DNA from: Zea mays
Lineage: Eukaryota > Streptophyta > Magnoliopsida > Poales > Poaceae
Assembly: GCF_902167145.1 (NCBI RefSeq)
Contig: NC_050098.1
Span: 75,432,207 to 75,496,206, forward strand
Direction of reading: 5' to 3'
Length of the DNA stretch: 64,000 nucleotides
Each line of letters opens with the position of its first letter. Position 1 is the first letter of the stretch. Below the pieces are notes generated by a model that worked only from the letters and a program-made list of their open reading frames with translations, was not told the origin of the DNA and searched no databases. Of this stretch, positions 1-11,949 are shown piece after piece. The position numbers and the translations under genes are program-made.

Positions 1-588
1 AATTGGTCTCAACCTGGAGAAAGAGAAGTTTTTGGACCTGACTTAGTGACTGAAGCCGAAAGGAAGGTCAAACTAATCAGGAAGAATCTAGAAGCTGCTC
101 AGGCCAGGCAGAAGAGTTACCATGATAGAAGAAGGAAACCTCTCCGGTTCGAGGTGGGAAGTTTTGTATACCTCAAGGTATCACCCACCAAGGGAGTGCA
201 GAGGTTTGGGATCAAAGGCAAGCTAGCCCCTTGTTACATTGGACCTTATGAGATCATAGAAGCATGTGGACCCGTGGCATACAAGCTGAAGTTACCTTCA
301 AAGATGTCTGCCATTCACAGTGTTTTCCATGTATCTCAGCTGAAGAAGTGTGTTCGATTGCCGACCGAGATCATAGCAGAGCCAGAATTGGAGATAGAGC
401 CAGATCTATCGTACCAAGAGTACCCCTCCAAGATTCTGGATTGCAAAGAAAGATCAACTCGGGCTAAATCGATCAAGATGTACAAGGTCCAGTGGAGTAA
501 TCACTCAGAGGAGGAAGCTACTTGGGAAACCGAGGAATTCTTGAGATCCAACTTCCCTGATTGCCTACCTAAGGAAGCTGGTATGTAA
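1..588 (+). CDS. pol: Element A pol, C-terminal part: integrase tail plus chromodomain (5' end outside window)
   Basis: The frame is already open at base 1 and ends at a TAA after GAGM, so this is the last ~195 residues of a Ty3/gypsy polyprotein. It starts with the integrase C-terminal region (QPGER, then EAERKVKLIRKNLEAAQ and SYHDRRRKPLRF), continues with the barrel-like GSFVYLKVSPTKG and GKLAPCYIGPYEI segments and VFHVSQLKK, and finishes with a chromodomain (about residues 145-190: SKILDCKER, YKVQWSNH, ATWETEEFL). A chromodomain on integrase is the hallmark of chromoviruses, where it is thought to steer integration to heterochromatin. One cage tryptophan (VQW) is clear; the other aromatic cage positions look replaced, as in the group II (Tekay/Del) type. 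A polypurine tract and LTR follow directly. The frame is unbroken here, unlike the related copy in element B. Confidence 0.93.
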   Translation, partial: NWSQPGEREVFGPDLVTEAERKVKLIRKNLEAAQARQKSYHDRRRKPLRFEVGSFVYLKVSPTKGVQRFGIKGKLAPCYIGPYEIIEACGPVAYKLKLPSKMSAIHSVFHVSQLKKCVRLPTEIIAEPELEIEPDLSYQEYPSKILDCKERSTRAKSIKMYKVQWSNHSEEEATWETEEFLRSNFPDCLPKEAGM

Positions 589-804
589 TCACACCCGACC
601 CCTCCTCCTGCCCTTCGAATCTAATTTTCAAAAATATGATCTTAATTCAAGATGAAGTAACTATGAAGTAAAACTTAAAAAGGGCTTCCTTCTGAAGTTG
701 CAAAGAGAATGACATTCGAAGAGCAGTTTTACCCTAATAATGACAATAATCACTCAATTCCTATAAGTCTCACCCTTCGCTTCACCCTGGGAGGACTCTG
801 GCCC
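589..804 (+). other. Element A 3' untranslated segment
   Basis: Noncoding stretch between the pol stop and the hairpin/polypurine tract. The same segment appears in reverse in element B (about 32534-32748). Nothing else is recognisable in it. Confidence 0.6.
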
Positions 805-840
805 GAATCTCGGGACGAGATTCCTTTAAGAGGGGAAGGC
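805..840 (+). promoter_or_regulatory. Hairpin and polypurine tract of element A
   Basis: A perfect inverted repeat GAATCTCGGGACGAGATTC (805-823; 8-bp arms, GGA loop) is followed by the purine-rich CTTTAAGAGGGGAAGGC that ends at the LTR border. The purine run is the expected plus-strand primer. The hairpin is shared with elements B and C. Confidence 0.75.
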
Positions 841-3800
841 TGTGACACTCCAGTGTCACCTAGGGTTTCTCTTAAAAATGCCAAATCAAGAACCATCATC
901 TTATGTGAACCAAAGTAAGCATGAGCATCAAATTAACTTAAGAATAAAGAATTCACCAAGCATATACTTAAAAGTATCATGATCAAAGCAAATGGGTCTT
1001 TCCAAAAGGTAATAATGTTGCAACCCTAATAAACCCTAAGTAAGCCAAGTTAAGCATATAAGGGAATTGGGAGAAGTCATGAGGGAAAATGCAAAAATTT
1101 AGATATGATCAAATTACAAAACTTTAGTTCACCAAGTAACTAACAAAACATAGTAAGAGAGTTTGGCCTTTTGGTCTTTTTAAAATTCCCAAATCAGCCT
1201 TGAACCATGAACCGTTGGAGAAATTCAGATTTCTGAATTTCTGAAATTCAGACCTCTTTCCAAAGATCAACTGCGTTCTCTGTTTTTCGAAACTCAAAAC
1301 TAGAAGATCCAAATATCAAAGTTGTGCCAAATTCCCTTGCATTGAACACGTCCTGGAAAAGTTTGAACTCAAACCAAATTCATTTGACACGGTTTTGGCG
1401 CAGTTTGACCTCGGGACCAGACATTCTGTCACTGGCACCTTGGTGACGCTACAACTCCCTGTCCCTAGCCTAAAACCGCGCGACGTCCATACACAAAAGA
1501 CAAAGCAAGGTCAGGTGAACAAATCCTTCACAGCGATCTTGCCCAAATTCGTGAAGATTTGCACCCAACCAGCGCTTGAACATGGACAGAGGCAACGGGC
1601 GCACGTGTTCGACCGTGGCTGACACCTCCGGTTCACGCCCGTTCGCGCACCGTGCCTCCCAGTGCACGCCCGCGCGCGCTCGTCGGTCCACGGCCGCCCA
1701 TGCACCGCGCCGTGCAAATAAAGCCTCCCCAGGCGCGCCCCACTTCACCCCACGCTCACCTTCACCGGCCAGCCCCCTCTCCTTAGCTCCGGCGAGCTCA
1801 ATTCCGCCCGCCATTGCCGCCAGAGCTTCGGCCACCATGGCCAGCCCACTCCAGCCACCCCCAAGTCGAGCCAGTGCTTTGGCTAGCTCCGCCAGTGGCC
1901 CGTGAAGCTTTCCAAGCCCTCGGACCAGGCCGGACTTCACCGGAGGCCCGAGATAGACCTCACCGGACTTCGGTCTTTCGCCGCCGCGCGTGGACAGAGC
2001 TAACCGGTGAGTCTCCGTCCAATTCCTTGCACCCATATCTTCTCTGGCATCCCGTGAACCTCTCTGACCCGTCCAATTGAACTATCTCGTCGTGAGCAGG
2101 CCGGACTCCTCGCCGCCGACGAGCATCTCCGCCTGCGCACGTGGACCGACCGACTCCGGCCATCCCCGACGGCGACCCGCACACCGTTGTGATCCCCGAG
2201 ACCTCCCCTACATCCTCGACCACTTCACTGGAGCCATCTCGCCGCTGGTAAGCCCCTCCGCCCTTTCTTCCGTCGCGGTTACTGTTTAAGTTAGGAGAAG
2301 GACCTCGGGTTAGGATTTCAAGAACCCGAGGGGTTTTCTGTAACGTCAGTGACCCATGTGAATAGTAGCCTAGGGACTGATCCGCGAAGAAAATTTAAAA
2401 TACCCGCCAGGGACCCCCGTGCAAAGTGGTTTTCCATTAAATCAATTCTGTTAATCTTTTTAAAATGACCAGAGAACTTAGAAAACCCATAACTTGATGA
2501 ATTCTTAATAAAAAGTTGTCAAACTAATTTTGCTAAATCCTAAATATTATGAACTATCATTTAAAAATGATAAACCCTATGCTTTCTGTTCTAAATTTTA
2601 GAGTTTAAAATTAAAGCTATTTTGCCCAAAACTTAGGAAAAATCAGTTGGCATTAGAAATTGATGAACAGTGATTAGAATTGTTTTTCCTAGTTTGCTTA
2701 AGTAACAGAGAACCTAGGAAAAATAAAGAGACCATTAGTCCAGGTCAGTTTTAAATTAGAATGCTTTATTTAGCCTTATTTGAACTGAAAATCAATTATT
2801 GGAATTACAAAACTATACCCAAAATGAATAATAAAAATCCAGTGGACTTACAACCCCCAGAGCCCCACCACAAAAATAAAGAACACCTCAGCCCAACATT
2901 TTAAGTAGGGAAAATAAATATAATATGATAATGAGGCATTTTTCAAATAAATCATGAACAACCCCTAATAATGTAATAATGGGCAACCAAAAATTTGCTA
3001 AGTCCATAATGAGATGAACCACCAGTGAAAAATACAAACCCATGAAAAAGGAGCAAACTCTTACCTATTGCTAATGTTTTATGAGAAAGGCCACTTAATT
3101 CAAATAATGCATACCACCCATTTCCCTTAGACAAAAAGATGCCAAACTTCAGAATGATTGCTCTTGCACAAAACAATAACTAAGAAAAATAAGAACTCTG
3201 TTGTTTGATATTTTTCAAATATAGTGGTAGTAGAAAGCACCTATTTGGCTAGAAACTTGAGAAAACCATAGAAAAATAATTAAAAGGTATTAATGACTAG
3301 AAATTTGTATCAAGTCATGTTATAACACCTAAAAGCCAGCAAAAATAAGTTTTAGAAAATTACCCACTGTTAAATAATAGTTGTAGTTGAAAGCACCCCT
3401 TCTGCCCTAGAATTTAATAATTTTGTCCAGAGAAAACCATTCACTTTCTGATCCCCAAATTTTGAGACAGAGAAAAATACACCAGTGCCAAGCCACTGTA
3501 ATTTTTGCAGAAATATTAGAATTTTATAAAAGCAACTTGTAGTTCAAACCCACTCCAAAACATTTAAGAGAGTAAAAGAAAAGGGAAGAAGAAATATACC
3601 CCACCCCAATAAGTCTAACTTGAGTACTTATCAACTCTCACTAAGACTTAAAAGGAATTCAGTGGAACCCCAAAAATAAACCTACCACTTACCTTAGCTA
3701 AGTTTAACCCAATTTACCAAGTATACCACCCAAGAATCTTACATAAGTAAAGTTAACCTTGTTTAACTCAAGTAGATCATACACCTCCAAAGTTGTAATT

Positions 3801-5378
3801 TCTAAAAGCACATATCATATCATGCATATATCTTACGCATTGCATTCATTAGATTGTAATCTTGCTGACGGAGAGTACGTGCTCATCCCCGAGCAAGGAC
3901 CTGTCCAAGAGGAGGACCAGGAGCAGGCTTCAGAGGCTGCTATTGAGGATCTCCCCGCAACCCCAGCAATTGAAGGCAAGCCCCGGTTTTATGCATAACC
4001 GTATTATTATATGCTACTTTACTACACTTAATGCTTGTAGGATTGTAATGTGCACTTAAGTGTAGGAGTTGCTTGAGACCTCTAGTTGCATGAACTTAGG
4101 ATTCCTTTTTGAGATGAATACTAGTATGCTAGGTCGAGTAGCTGCTTGCTAATCAGGATCTCGGTAGAAGTCGAGTGATTTTTCTAGCACTCGCGCGAGG
4201 TCAGGAATTGATTGTATTCATCTTGATAATGGGATATATGTTAGTCTATGGACTTGGATCTAGGGAGGATGCCTTGCCCATGAGACGGGAAAAAGGAATT
4301 AAGGATTAATGTGTGGATACCTGAGTCAAGCTTTTGAACGTACTAAGCACATGCCGGGAAAAATGGTAACCGGTAAACCTAGTACCTGAGTGAAGCCGGG
4401 CGCGGACTTTATCCCTCATGCGACCTGAGACTGGGTCTCCCATGCTAGCTATGGTGGGTACAAGTGCGGTCACTGCACGGCGGCAGCTGGGGTCAGTGGA
4501 GCATTGTATGCCAAGGCGGTGAGGCCTGGACGCGAACGGGGAATCGATGGGGACGGTTGTCATGTGTGGGGTCGGAGTACCCTGACATGTCGTGTGTTTA
4601 GGTTTACCTTTCAAGGTTAAAACTCGATTCAAATCGTCTGCTTCTCGCATCTAATGAGACTGCTTGACCCCTTGTACTGCATCGAGTAAGAAGTGAAATG
4701 AGGTTACATGAGATAACTTGTTGATTGAACTAAATGCTTGTTACCATGTATGTTTAGAAAGAGCAAATCTAGCTAAGTTAAGGATGATAGAATTTGAAAA
4801 GCTAAAAATTGAATTTAGCAACAGCTAGTGCTTTTGGCAAACCAAACCCCTCAGCCAATCAGCTGCATAGTCTAGAGGTAGAGGAGTAGACTCCTCACAC
4901 TGGTTAAGTCTAGCTGAGTATTAGTATACTCAGCCTTGCTTGTGGCATAATTTTTGCAGGTACTATTCAGGAAATGGTTGATGGTGTGACTTGGCCTACC
5001 ACCCTACCACCGGGTTGGACGGTCGAGTGGGATGTTGCTCCGGCAGGAGAGGAGCACGAGGAGTAGTGGGCTAGGCCTTGCCCATTTCCTCGATACCGAC
5101 AACATCGATTGTCCGCTGCATTTTATTTTGTGAACTCTTATTTGCTACTCAAAAACTCCGATTTATGTAATAACTCAGTACTTAATTTGAGGTTTCCTGT
5201 TTTATTGTATTTCTTTTGTGACTCGCCTTCGAGTGAGATTGTGGAATTTGATCCTGGTTAAGTGGCTCTATCAGACTAGATCTGAGGGACTGACGGGTTA
5301 TTCCGATTTAAGTGTGTTACGGCCCCTGAGGCGTGACTTAGGCACTTAAGCTGGAATAATTCGGGTGGTTCCGCCACA
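841..5378 (+). repeat. 3' LTR of element A (4.54 kb)
   Basis: Begins TGTGACACTCC right after the polypurine tract and ends CCGCCACA. The same family forms both LTRs of element B in reverse orientation, which fixes both borders. A degenerate TATA-like CAAATAAAG lies at 1715-1723, where the B LTRs have CTATAAAG. The interior is AT-rich with a GC-rich block around 1600-2250. Short frames inside are not conserved between copies, so no gene is called. A is inserted in element E; the 5-bp target copy on this side would be AACAG (5379-5383), but its partner lies outside the window. Confidence 0.9.
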
Positions 5379-5840
5379 AACAGTCTCCGGGGTGCGGAGG
5401 TCTGCTCAGAGCACTATTCTATCTCTGAGCGGGACTCAGTTGAGGCGGCCAAGCAAGATGCCGCACGGCGTGCGCTTTCGCACTACTGCTCAGTGCTCGG
5501 CGGGGTAGCCGATGGTCTTAACCTGAAGTATTACCCCTGCCGTCCATCTGGCAGCACAGGAGGCGTGGTTGTCTCACCTGTCGGTGAGGACAACCCTAGG
5601 TTGAGCAGCGCAGTCAACCTAGCCGTCGTGCTAAACACGGAGCTGGACCATGCATTAGACGAGCTGGGTAGGGCTCGTGCTGAGATCCCCCAGCTGCGGG
5701 CTGAGCGCGCGGAGCATCGTCACCTGGAGGATGGCTCCCCCGCTCCCGTCAGGACTCAGCACCCGTACCGCTCACCTCAGCGTGGACACCATGGTTATGG
5801 TAACCCCAACTGCAGGACCAAGATAAATTTAGAACCATAG
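5379..5840 (+). pseudogene. ORF0 of element E, C-terminal part: dsRBD-like helix plus coiled coil
   Basis: The frame is open from the first base after element A's LTR to a TAG at 5838-5840 (153 codons), so A landed inside this ORF. The start codon lies outside the window. The N-terminal part has SERDSVEAAKQDAARRAL (about 5424-5477), whose alanine/leucine spacing resembles the last helix of a double-stranded-RNA-binding domain. A conserved-looking GGVADGLNLKYY follows, then a heptad-rich stretch (about 5630-5720: LNTELDHALDELGRARAEI) predicted to be coiled coil. The tail is rich in Pro, His and Gly. It lies upstream of gag, in the same strand and position as ORF0 of elements B and D. The function is not established; the dsRBD reading is inference from residue pattern. 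Confidence 0.6.
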
Positions 5841-6247
5841 ATCGTCAGCGTCAGATCTTGTAATTAATACGAAAATATATACATATAGAAGCTATAGTCT
5901 TAGCATTAGTCTTACTCTTAGTTAGTCTTAGTTAGACAGGGTAGTTTGCTTATCCTGTGCCTTTATGTTTGTCATGATGAACTATGTTGGATTTGGATCT
6001 TTGTAATGATTGTCGCCAGGGTGTGGGTATCCCCTGCACTTTGGTTTACCTGTTAAATGTTAATAAAATTAGTTATCTAGTTGGGAAGCCTTTTTATTCC
6101 ACTTTCCTCTTTATCTGAGAAGCTGTGTTGGTCTGTGTTGGAGATCAGTGAAGATGTTCTTTTGTTCAGTATTGTGGAATAATTCTATACTCTTTTCTTA
6201 TGCTGCAAGTTGCAAGATCAGTTCTGATGTGTGGTTGCATTCTGCAG
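5841..6247 (+). other. Element E spacer between ORF0 and gag
   Basis: About 400 bases, AT-rich, with no frame of note. It looks like an untranslated leader preceding the gag ATG at 6248. Confidence 0.5.
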
Positions 6248-7440
6248 ATGTCAGACAATAGGCGCAGAGGAGGAAGGCGTGCTCAGTAGGAGCAGGCAGC
6301 CCCGCAGGATGAGGCACCCCGTCAGCAGCTGCCACCCCCGCCCTAGATGACGATCGAGCAGATGTTCTTAATGTAGACTCAGGCAGTTCAAGCCATCGGT
6401 CAGACTCTGGCCGCCATTTAGCAGCAGCAGCAGCCACCACCTCAGCCTCAGATGCCTAGAGACAAGCATGCTGAATTCATGAGAGGTCATCCCCCAGTGT
6501 TCGCTCACTCTTCTGATCCCATGGATGCTGAAGATTGGCTGCGCACTGTGGAGCGGGAGTTGCACACCGCTCAGTGCGACGATAAGGAGAAAGTTATGTA
6601 TGGTCCCCATTTGTTGAGAGGAGCAGCCCAGTCTTGGTGGGAGTCTTATCTCGCCACCCATGACAACCCTGACACTATCACCTGGGAAGAATTCAGAGAT
6701 AGCTTCCGTCAGTACCATGTTCCTACAAGTATGATGACAGTGAAGAAAGAGGAGTTCCTGGCACTCAAACAAGGGTCAATGTCTGTCTGCGAGTACTGAG
6801 ACAAGTTTCTGCAGCTATCCCACTATGCTCCTGAGGATGTCAACACAGATGCCAAGAGGCAGTATCGCTTCTTGAGAGGCTTAGTTGATCCTCTGCAGTA
6901 TCATCTGATGAATCATACCTTCCCCACATTTCAGCACCTGATCGACAGAGCAATCATGACCGAGAAGAAGCGCATGGAGATGGAGGATCGCAAGCGCAAG
7001 ATTGGTGGACCCTAGCCTGGAAGCAGCAATCGTCCTCGTTTCTCAGGCAACCCACCTCAGCAGTTCAGGCAGAACCAGCGTCCACCTTAACAACAGCAGT
7101 TCCAAAGGCAGTATCCTCAGCACCAGCAACAGAATTGCTAGAACAATCAGTCAGGAGGAGATCAGTTCTAGAGGCAGAATCAGCAGGCACCTCGTCTTCC
7201 CGCCCCAGCAACCAACCAGAGCAGTCAGGCAGCACCAGTTCAGGGTGGAAACAGAGCATGTTTCCATTGTGGAGAGCAAGGCCATTAGGTGATGCAATGT
7301 CCGAAGAAGGCAGCCCAGCAGCAGTCAGGCCCCAGTGCCCCAGCAAAGAAGAATGTGTCTCAGCCTCGAGCAGGCAACCGCTCTCAGCCATGCTACAACA
7401 ATGGGAGACTGAATCACTTGGAGGCTGAAGCAGTTCACAA
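6248..7440 (+). pseudogene. gag: Element E gag, broken by many stops
   Basis: From the ATG at 6248 the reading frame gives MSDNRRRGGRR, a Gln/Pro-rich stretch, then a typical gypsy Retrotrans_gag core (PMDAEDWLRTVERELH, SWWESYLATHD, ITWEEFRDSFRQYHVP, EEFLALKQGSMSVCEY; about 6512-6800). An RFLRG-type region and a CCHC zinc knuckle (CFHCGEQGH...CP, about 7258-7302) follow. Gag makes the capsid and binds genomic RNA. Some ten in-frame stops are visible, for example TAG at 6287 and TGA at 6797-6799; nearly all are TAG in Gln-rich sequence. No functional Gag can be made. Confidence 0.85.
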
Positions 7441-10400
7441 ACCCCCGGCATGACAGTAGATATGTTCCCAGTCGACTCCCATATTGCAGAAGTGTTATTT
7501 GATACTGGAGCAACACATTCATTTATTACTGCATCTTGGGTAGAAGCACATAATCTTCCAATCACTACCATGTCAACCCCCATCCAAATTGACTCAGCCG
7601 GTGGTAGAATTCGAGTCGATATCATTTGCTTTAATGTAAGTGTGGAAATAAGGGGGATAGTGTTTCCCGCTAATCTCATAGTAATGGGTACTCAGGGAAT
7701 AGATGTCATCCTAGGGATGAATTGGCTAGATAAGTACCAAGCAATTATCAGTTGTGATAAGAGGACAGTTAAGTTGATGTCCCCACTAGGAGAAGAAGTG
7801 GTAGCCGAGTTAATCTCACCTGAGCTAAGGAAAGGAAGTTGTCAGCAGATGGCTATTGATAGCAAGGAGTCAGATTCACTCGAGATTATCAACGTTGTGT
7901 CAGAATTTCCAGTGTGTTTTCGGAAGACTTACCAGGTTTGCCACCAGAGCGGAAAGTTGAGTTTGCTATAGAGCTTCTTCCTGGCACCGCCCCCATTTCT
8001 AAAAGAGCCTACAGAGTTTCTGGACCAGAGTTAGTTGAACTTAAGAAGCAGATTGATGCGCTGTCAGAGAAAGGTTACATCCGGCTAAGCACCTCGCCTT
8101 GGGCTACCCCTGTCCTGTTCGTGGAGAAGAAAGATGGAACTAGAAAAATGTGCATCGATTATCGAGCTCTGAATGAGGTCACGATCAAGAACAAGTACCC
8201 CTTGCCTAGAATAGAAGATCTGTTCGACCAGTTGAGAGGAGCCAGCGTGTTCTCAAAGATAGATCTGAGGTCAGGTTATCATCAGCTCAGGATTCGACCT
8301 TCAGACATTCCGAAGACAGCATTCATTACCAAGTATGGATTGTATGAGTTCACTGTTATGTCTTTTGGCCTAACAAATGCACCAGCCTTCTTCATGAATC
8401 TGATGAACAGTGTATTCATGGATTATCTTGACAAGTTTGTGGTGGTATTTATTGATGATATTCTTATATATTCTCAAAGTGAAGAAGAGCATGTGAATCA
8501 TTTGAAGATGGTATTGCAGAGATTGCGAGAGCACCAGCTATATGCAAAGTTGAGCAAGTGTGAGTTCTGGATTTATGAAGTCCTGTTCTTGGGTCACATA
8601 ATTAACAAAGAAGGATTAGTTGTGGATCCAAAGAAAGTGGCAGACATTCTGAACTGGAAAGCGCCAACAGATGCTCGAGGAATCAAGAGTTTCATTGGAA
8701 TGGCCGGATATTATCGGCGATTCATTGAAGGGTTCTCAAAGATTACGAAACCAATGACAGCTTTGCTAGGCAACAAGGTTGAGTTCAAGTGGACCCAGAA
8801 ATGCCAAGAAGCCTTCAAAGCGCTAAAAGGGAAGTTGACTACAGCGCTTGTCTTAGTCTTGCCTGATGTACACAAGCCCTTCTCGGTGTATTGTGACGCT
8901 TGTTACACTGGTTTGGGATGCGTGTTGATGCAAGAGGGAAGAGTTGTGGCTTACTCGTCTTGACAGGTGAAGGTTCATGAGAAGAATTACCCAATCCATG
9001 ACCTAGAGTTGGCATAGTGGTTCACGCACTGAAGACTTGGAGACACTATCTGTATGGGCAGAAATGCGATGTTTACATAGACCACAAGAGTGTAAAGTAC
9101 ACATTCACTCAGTTAGAGTTGAATATGAGGCAACGAAGATGGTTAGAGTTGATCAAAGACTATGAATTGGAGATTCATTACCATCCAGGCAAAGCGAACG
9201 TAGTGGCAGATGCTTTGACCAGGAAAAGTCAAGTCAACCTGATGGTTGCTCATCCGATGCCTTATGAGTTGGCCAAGGAGTTTGACAGGTTGAGCCTCAA
9301 ATTTATGAACAACATGCGAGGAGTAACAGTTGAGTTATAACCCACCTTAGAGCGAGAGATCAAAGAGGCACTGAAGAATGATGAGAAGATCAGTGAAATC
9401 CGGCAGCTGATTCTGGAAGGAAGAGGTAAAGATTTTCGGGAAGATGCCGAAGGTGTGATATGGTTCAAGGACCGCTTGTGTGTTCCCAATGTCTAGTCCA
9501 TTTGGGAGTTGATCCTAAAGGAAGCTCATGAGTCAGCTTATTCTATACACCCTGGAAGTGAGAAGATGTATCAAGATCTGAAGAAGAAGTTCTGGTGGTA
9601 CGGAATGAAAAGGGAGATCGTAGAGCATGTGGCTATATGTGACAATTGTCAAAGGATCAAGGTAGATCATCAGAGGCTAGCTGGATTGTTGCAACCGTTG
9701 CGAATTCCTCAGTGGAAATGGGATGAAATCGGAATGGACTACATAGTCGGATTGCCTCGCACTCGAGCCGGCTACGATTCCATTTGGGTAGTGGTGGACT
9801 GCTTAACCAAGTCAGCCCACTTCATACCCGTCAAGACCAACTACAGCAGTGCAGTATTGGTGGAGTTGTACATGTCCCGGATCGTTTGTCTTTACGGTGT
9901 GCCAAATAAGATAGTGTCAGACAGAGGAACACAGTTCACCTCCCATTTCTAGCAGCAGTTGCATGAAGTCTTGGGTACACATCTGAATTTTAGCTCACCT
10001 TATCATCCGTAGACAGATGGTTAGACCAAAAGAACCAATCAAATCCTCGAAGATATGTTGAGAGCTTGTGCATTGCAAGATCAGTCTGGGTGGGACAAGA
10101 GATTACCTTATGCAGAGTTCTCCTATAACAACATTTACCAGGCTAGCTTGAAGATGTCACCATTTTAGGCGCTTTATGTAAGGAGTTGTAGAACTCCGTT
10201 GCAATGGGATCGGCCTGGGGAAAAGCAAGTGTTTGGGCCAGACATATTGCTCGAAGCTGAAGAGAACATCAAAATGATTTGAGAAAATCTAAAGATAGCG
10301 CAATCAAGGCAGCAAAACTATGCAGACACAAGAAGGAGAGAGCTTAGTTTCAAAGTCGGAGATTTTGTCTATCTAAAAGTTTCGCCTATCAGAGGAGTCA

Positions 10401-10482
10401 GAAGATTCGGAGTCAAAGGCAAGCTAGCACCCCGCTATGTTGGCCCGTATCAGATTCTCGCAAGGCATGGAGAAGTGGCCAC
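7441..10482 (+). pseudogene. pol: Element E pol: protease, RT, RNase H, integrase (broken)
   Basis: Domains in order: aspartic protease with LFDTGATHSF (about 7498); reverse transcriptase with [10 protein letters not shown] and the [11 protein letters not shown] active site (about 8440-8475); RNase H with VYCDAC and a shifted frame near 9016 (IDHKSVKY); integrase with the HHCC finger (HPGSEKMY ... CDNCQRIK), GMDYIVGLP and VSDRGTQF (about 9920). The third catalytic region reads with two TAG stops (10010 and 10022), and its Glu position appears as Lys (TKRTNQ). The frame shifts between protease and RT near 7910-7970. Further stops lie at about 8962, 9497, 9950 and 10281. The sequence ends in the integrase tail (KLAPRYVGPYQIL) near 10482, so a chromodomain cannot be confirmed. 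Confidence 0.9.
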
Positions 10483-11330
10483 CACTTTGAACTCTACTTC
10501 AGCCAACTGACATGGTGACCCCAGTTGCATATTGCATAGGGGTTGGGTCATTCCGAAGTTCAAAGACAGGGGACTCATGACCATGGTCATTAGCTTCTCC
10601 CTCTTTTTCTCATCAGCCTTCATATAAACCATTCATTTTTCCAGCCGGTTGGCCACTTTGTGCGATAGCTGAGGACTGGTGCCTTCGTATCTTTTCGATA
10701 CGCAAAATGATAACATCCAAAATTTTCGTGAAGGCCATCTGCCCTGCCCTTCGTCTGATAGTGCAGCTCGTGCACTCGGCAGAAAGCTTTAGCATCTGGG
10801 CTCATCCCTTGGCTTCGGAGGGCCCAGATAAAAACGCTGAGCCTAACAATGGCGTTAGGAGTCAGCTGATGAAGATATATTTAGAAGTTCTTTAGAACTA
10901 CCCCAATCATCTCATTCAGGGGAAACCGCAGCCCTGCTCTGAAGAAGCTCTTGAAAATCACTACTTCATCATTCTTCGGCTCTGGGGTAGTCTCTTCTCT
11001 AGCAAATCGGACATGTTTGCTTTCAGCTTCTCCAAAATAGCCCAATTTCATCATCATCGGCATGCCATCCTCTGTCACAGTAGACTTTTCAAATTCAAGG
11101 TGACTGGGCTTTGTTTGGATCAAAATACTATAATCTTCTTCGCTCTCATCAACATTTTCTTCTTCAGCAACAGTTTGCTCAGCTTCGGCATCAGGAGCAC
11201 CTTCGTCAACAACTCCCTCTGTCACAACTAGACCTGATCATTCCATTACTTCTGAAATTGGTGCCGTTTCAGTGGCCTCGGTTTCGTCCCTCTCACGAGA
11301 CACCCTTGCAGTCGATCGCACTCTGGCCAT
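10482..11330 (-). pseudogene. PF04195-like 'putative gypsy type transposon' protein, N-terminal part
   Basis: An ATG at 11330-11328 opens a frame starting MARVRSTARVSRE. An acidic stretch (11225 down to about 11150) precedes IFKSFFRAGLRFPLNEMIG (about 10950), after which the reading continues in shifted frames with AFCRVHELHYQTK and ENFGCYHFAYRKD (about 10680-10800) and EKLMTMVMSPLSL (about 10580). The FRAGLRFP...N and FCRxHELHYQTK words are typical of the Transposase_28/PF04195 family found in Gag-like proteins of grass gypsy elements. An early TGA (about 11235) and at least two frame changes break it, and it stops at the junction near 10482. The family call is from memory of the motif, not a search. 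Confidence 0.6.
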
Positions 11331-11484
11331 TTTGATGGATTTTTACAGTTTGACGAAGCTAACTTTAAACGATGAAGTGTTCGCTTGAAAGTGTAGTGCA
11401 GAAAGCTTCGACTATGGTTAAATTTTTTTCACAGCACAACAGTGCAATGGCAATGAATGTTGTGGTAACTCTTCACCTACCCGT

Positions 11485-11494
11485 CTATTTATAT
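11485..11494 (-). promoter_or_regulatory. TATA box upstream of the PF04195-like ORF
   Basis: Reverse strand reads ATATAAATAG about 155 bases upstream of the ATG at 11330, followed by an untranslated leader. The spacing suits a plant RNA polymerase II core promoter. Confidence 0.5.
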
Positions 11495-11949
11495 AGTGCT
11501 ACAGGGGGGAAGGCGAACCGCTAGGCCACCTGCACTCGCTGAATGGTGGACCGCTCGATGCCTGGAATATTATAATCGTTTCTCGGCAACAAGCTTAGGG
11601 AAGGTGTTTTTCGGACCTTCGACATTCCGAAGCCTTCGAGTTTTTTCGCGGATCGAGCTTGTTACAAAAAAACGATCTAGCATCGCGAAGGGGCTACTGT
11701 TTTGGGCCTTCTTCGCCGAAGGTCCTCTAAGCAAAAACACCTTCGGCAAGATGATATGCAAGCAGGCACAACATGAAGATATATGCCGAAGCTACAATTG
11801 AAGGAGCTTCAGCATGATTACACGCTTGAGACGAACGACAACACCGACTTAAAGAGGAAAATACCACTTAGTCCCTGATAATTTGTGTCATGGCTATAAT
11901 TAGTTATCAAGGACACAAATGTAATTTTTTCCAGGCTGCGCCCTGTGCT

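Larger units (their letters stand above)
5379..10482 (+). mobile_element. Element E: decayed Ty3/gypsy internal region
   Basis: Runs in order ORF0 fragment, gag, protease, RT, RNase H, integrase, all on the + strand. It is cut on the left by element A and on the right (near 10482) by an unrelated reverse-strand fragment, so both LTRs, the PBS and any chromodomain are missing from the window. Many in-frame stops show it is old. Most are TAG where a glutamine is expected, or TGA where an arginine is expected. Confidence 0.88.

Noticed and set aside
6368..6772. 134-codon antisense frame opposite E gag
   Set aside because: It is the shadow of the gag frame; the sense strand has the recognisable gag core.
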